Assembly (NCBI RefSeq): GCF_036924525.1
Contig: NZ_JAZHRU010000001.1
Location: forward strand, 2,819,001-2,883,000
Direction of reading: 5' to 3'
Origin: Bradyrhizobium sp. AZCC 1719
GTDB lineage: Bacteria > Pseudomonadota > Alphaproteobacteria > Rhizobiales > Xanthobacteraceae
Length of the DNA stretch: 64,000 nt
This document shows, one piece after another, positions 63,083 through 64,000 of this stretch. Made by a program: the position numbers and the translations under genes. The number at the start of each line of letters is the position of its first letter. The stretch's first letter is position 1. The notes under the pieces were generated by a model. It ran no database searches and had not been told where the DNA came from. It saw only the letters and a program-made list of their open reading frames with translations.

Positions 63083-64000
63083 ATGACGCTGATCGGACTT
63101 GCCGGCATTCTTGGCGGGCTCGCTGTTTTGATCGCATTCGCGTTCCGCGGCTGGAGCGTGCTGCTGCTGGCGCCAATCGCCGCACTTGTTGCCGTCCTGT
63201 TTTCCCGCGAGCCCCTTCTTGCGCACTGGACCCTGACCTTCATGGGCAGCGCTGCTGAATTTCTCGCGCGCTTCTTCCCATTGTTTCTGCTTGGCGCGGT
63301 GTTTGGCAAGCTGATGGAAGACAGCGGCTCCGTTACATCAATTGCGACCTTCGTCACCCAGCGCCTGGGACCGCAGCGGGCGATGCTGGCCGTCGTGCTC
63401 GCCGGCGCGCTCGTCACCTATGGGGGCGTCAGCCTGTTCGTCGCTTTTTTCGTCCTGGCGCCCATGGCGCAAGAGCTGTTTCGCACCGCAAATATTCCGC
63501 GTCGACTGATGCCTGCGGCCATCGTGCTGGGCACCTCGACCTTCACCATGTCGGCGCTGCCCGGCACGCCGTCGATCCAGAATGCGATCCCGATGCCGTT
63601 CTTCGGCACGACGCCGTTTGCCGCACCAGGGCTCGGCATCCTGGCGTCGCTGATCATGCTTGGCTTCGGCCTGTGGTGGCTCGGTCGGGAGGAGAGGGCG
63701 GCAAAGAGGACCGGCGAAGGCTTTGGCGGCGGCGCACCGCTGTCGGCTGAGCGTCTTGCAAGCGACGAGAAACTGCGGGAGCGGGCCACCACGGCGCGCG
63801 AGTTCGATCCGGCGGAAATCTTGCATGGCAAGCAAACCGACACACCACCGCCAATCACACTTGCCGCCTTGCCGCTTGTCGTGGTTGTCGCGGTCAATTT
63901 TGCGATGTCGCTGTTCATCCTCCCCGCACTCGACACGCGCTATTTGGCGGAGCCTCGGTTCGGCGGCGCCTCGCTAGCCGACCTGGGCGGCGTATGGGCT
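63083..64000 (+). CDS. GntP-family permease, N-terminal part (3' end outside window)
   Basis: The frame is open from ATG 63083 to the end (306 codons). Hydrophobic throughout, with about eight transmembrane segments. LIGLAGILGGLAVLIAFAFR, FPLFLLGAVFGKLMEDSGSV, ATFVTQRLGPQRAMLAVVLA and TSTFTMSALPGTPSIQNAIP are typical of gluconate/H+ symporter-like GntP proteins. In relatives the substrate is a hydroxy acid such as gluconate or 3-hydroxybutyrate. Directly after the patatin gene, hence the same operon. Confidence 0.88.
   Translation, partial: MTLIGLAGILGGLAVLIAFAFRGWSVLLLAPIAALVAVLFSREPLLAHWTLTFMGSAAEFLARFFPLFLLGAVFGKLMEDSGSVTSIATFVTQRLGPQRAMLAVVLAGALVTYGGVSLFVAFFVLAPMAQELFRTANIPRRLMPAAIVLGTSTFTMSALPGTPSIQNAIPMPFFGTTPFAAPGLGILASLIMLGFGLWWLGREERAAKRTGEGFGGGAPLSAERLASDEKLRERATTAREFDPAEILHGKQTDTPPPITLAALPLVVVVAVNFAMSLFILPALDTRYLAEPRFGGASLADLGGVWA

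Overview
The window looks like chromosomal DNA of an alphaproteobacterium of the Bradyrhizobium/Nitrobacteraceae type. The basis is high GC with strong GC3 bias, a minimal bifunctional PutA of about 1000 residues, a PimC/PimD-like acyl-CoA dehydrogenase pair, a diheme/[2Fe-2S] adenylate cyclase, and several families of intergenic palindromic repeats that I recall from Bradyrhizobium and Rhodopseudomonas. The assignment rests on pattern recognition, not a database search. I found no rRNA, tRNA or CRISPR array.

Layout. 1-5.0 kb: the end of a cyclase-family gene, a periplasmic binding protein and two divergent acyl-CoA ligases. 5.2-7.8 kb: phosphoglucomutase, a small unknown and an XRE regulator. 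7.97-14.3 kb: an unusual accessory block with an unknown protein, a YcaO enzyme, a SARP/BTAD-type regulator with TPRs, a 136-residue unknown ending in Cys-Ala, and an animal-type heme peroxidase. 14.5-21.6 kb: a DapA-like aldolase/lyase, FtsH and HtrA back to back, and an orphan molybdenum hydroxylase large subunit. 21.8-27.2 kb: an acyl-CoA oxidation operon (two acyl-CoA dehydrogenases and an enoyl-CoA hydratase) and a LemA-TPM-TPM membrane cluster. 27.5-41.8 kb: MBL hydrolase plus cyclic-nucleotide-binding protein, a CxxCH protein, GST, CoA-transferase, PutA, a cold-shock protein, the redox-type adenylate cyclase and a GT39-like glycosyltransferase.

41.8-50.1 kb is the most atypical part. 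A repeat cluster, including a strongly structured element and an IS481-family insertion inside an older palindromic repeat, is followed by visibly AT-richer genes for exported or membrane proteins. These include a three-gene, stop-start-overlapping operon ending in a secreted trypsin-like protease with two PAN/Apple-like modules. The block is bracketed by directly repeated copies of one palindrome family.

50.1-64 kb: the YcjX/YcjF pair, hemolysin III, an SDR and a LysR-linked catabolic cluster (benzoylformate-decarboxylase-like TPP enzyme, FAS1/MaoC-like hydratase, CoA-transferase, acyl-CoA dehydrogenase). It ends with a patatin lipase followed by a GntP permease cut by the window edge. The best candidates for undescribed biology are the YcaO/SARP/heme-peroxidase block, the protease-PAN operon and the structured repeat at 41.9-42.4 kb.
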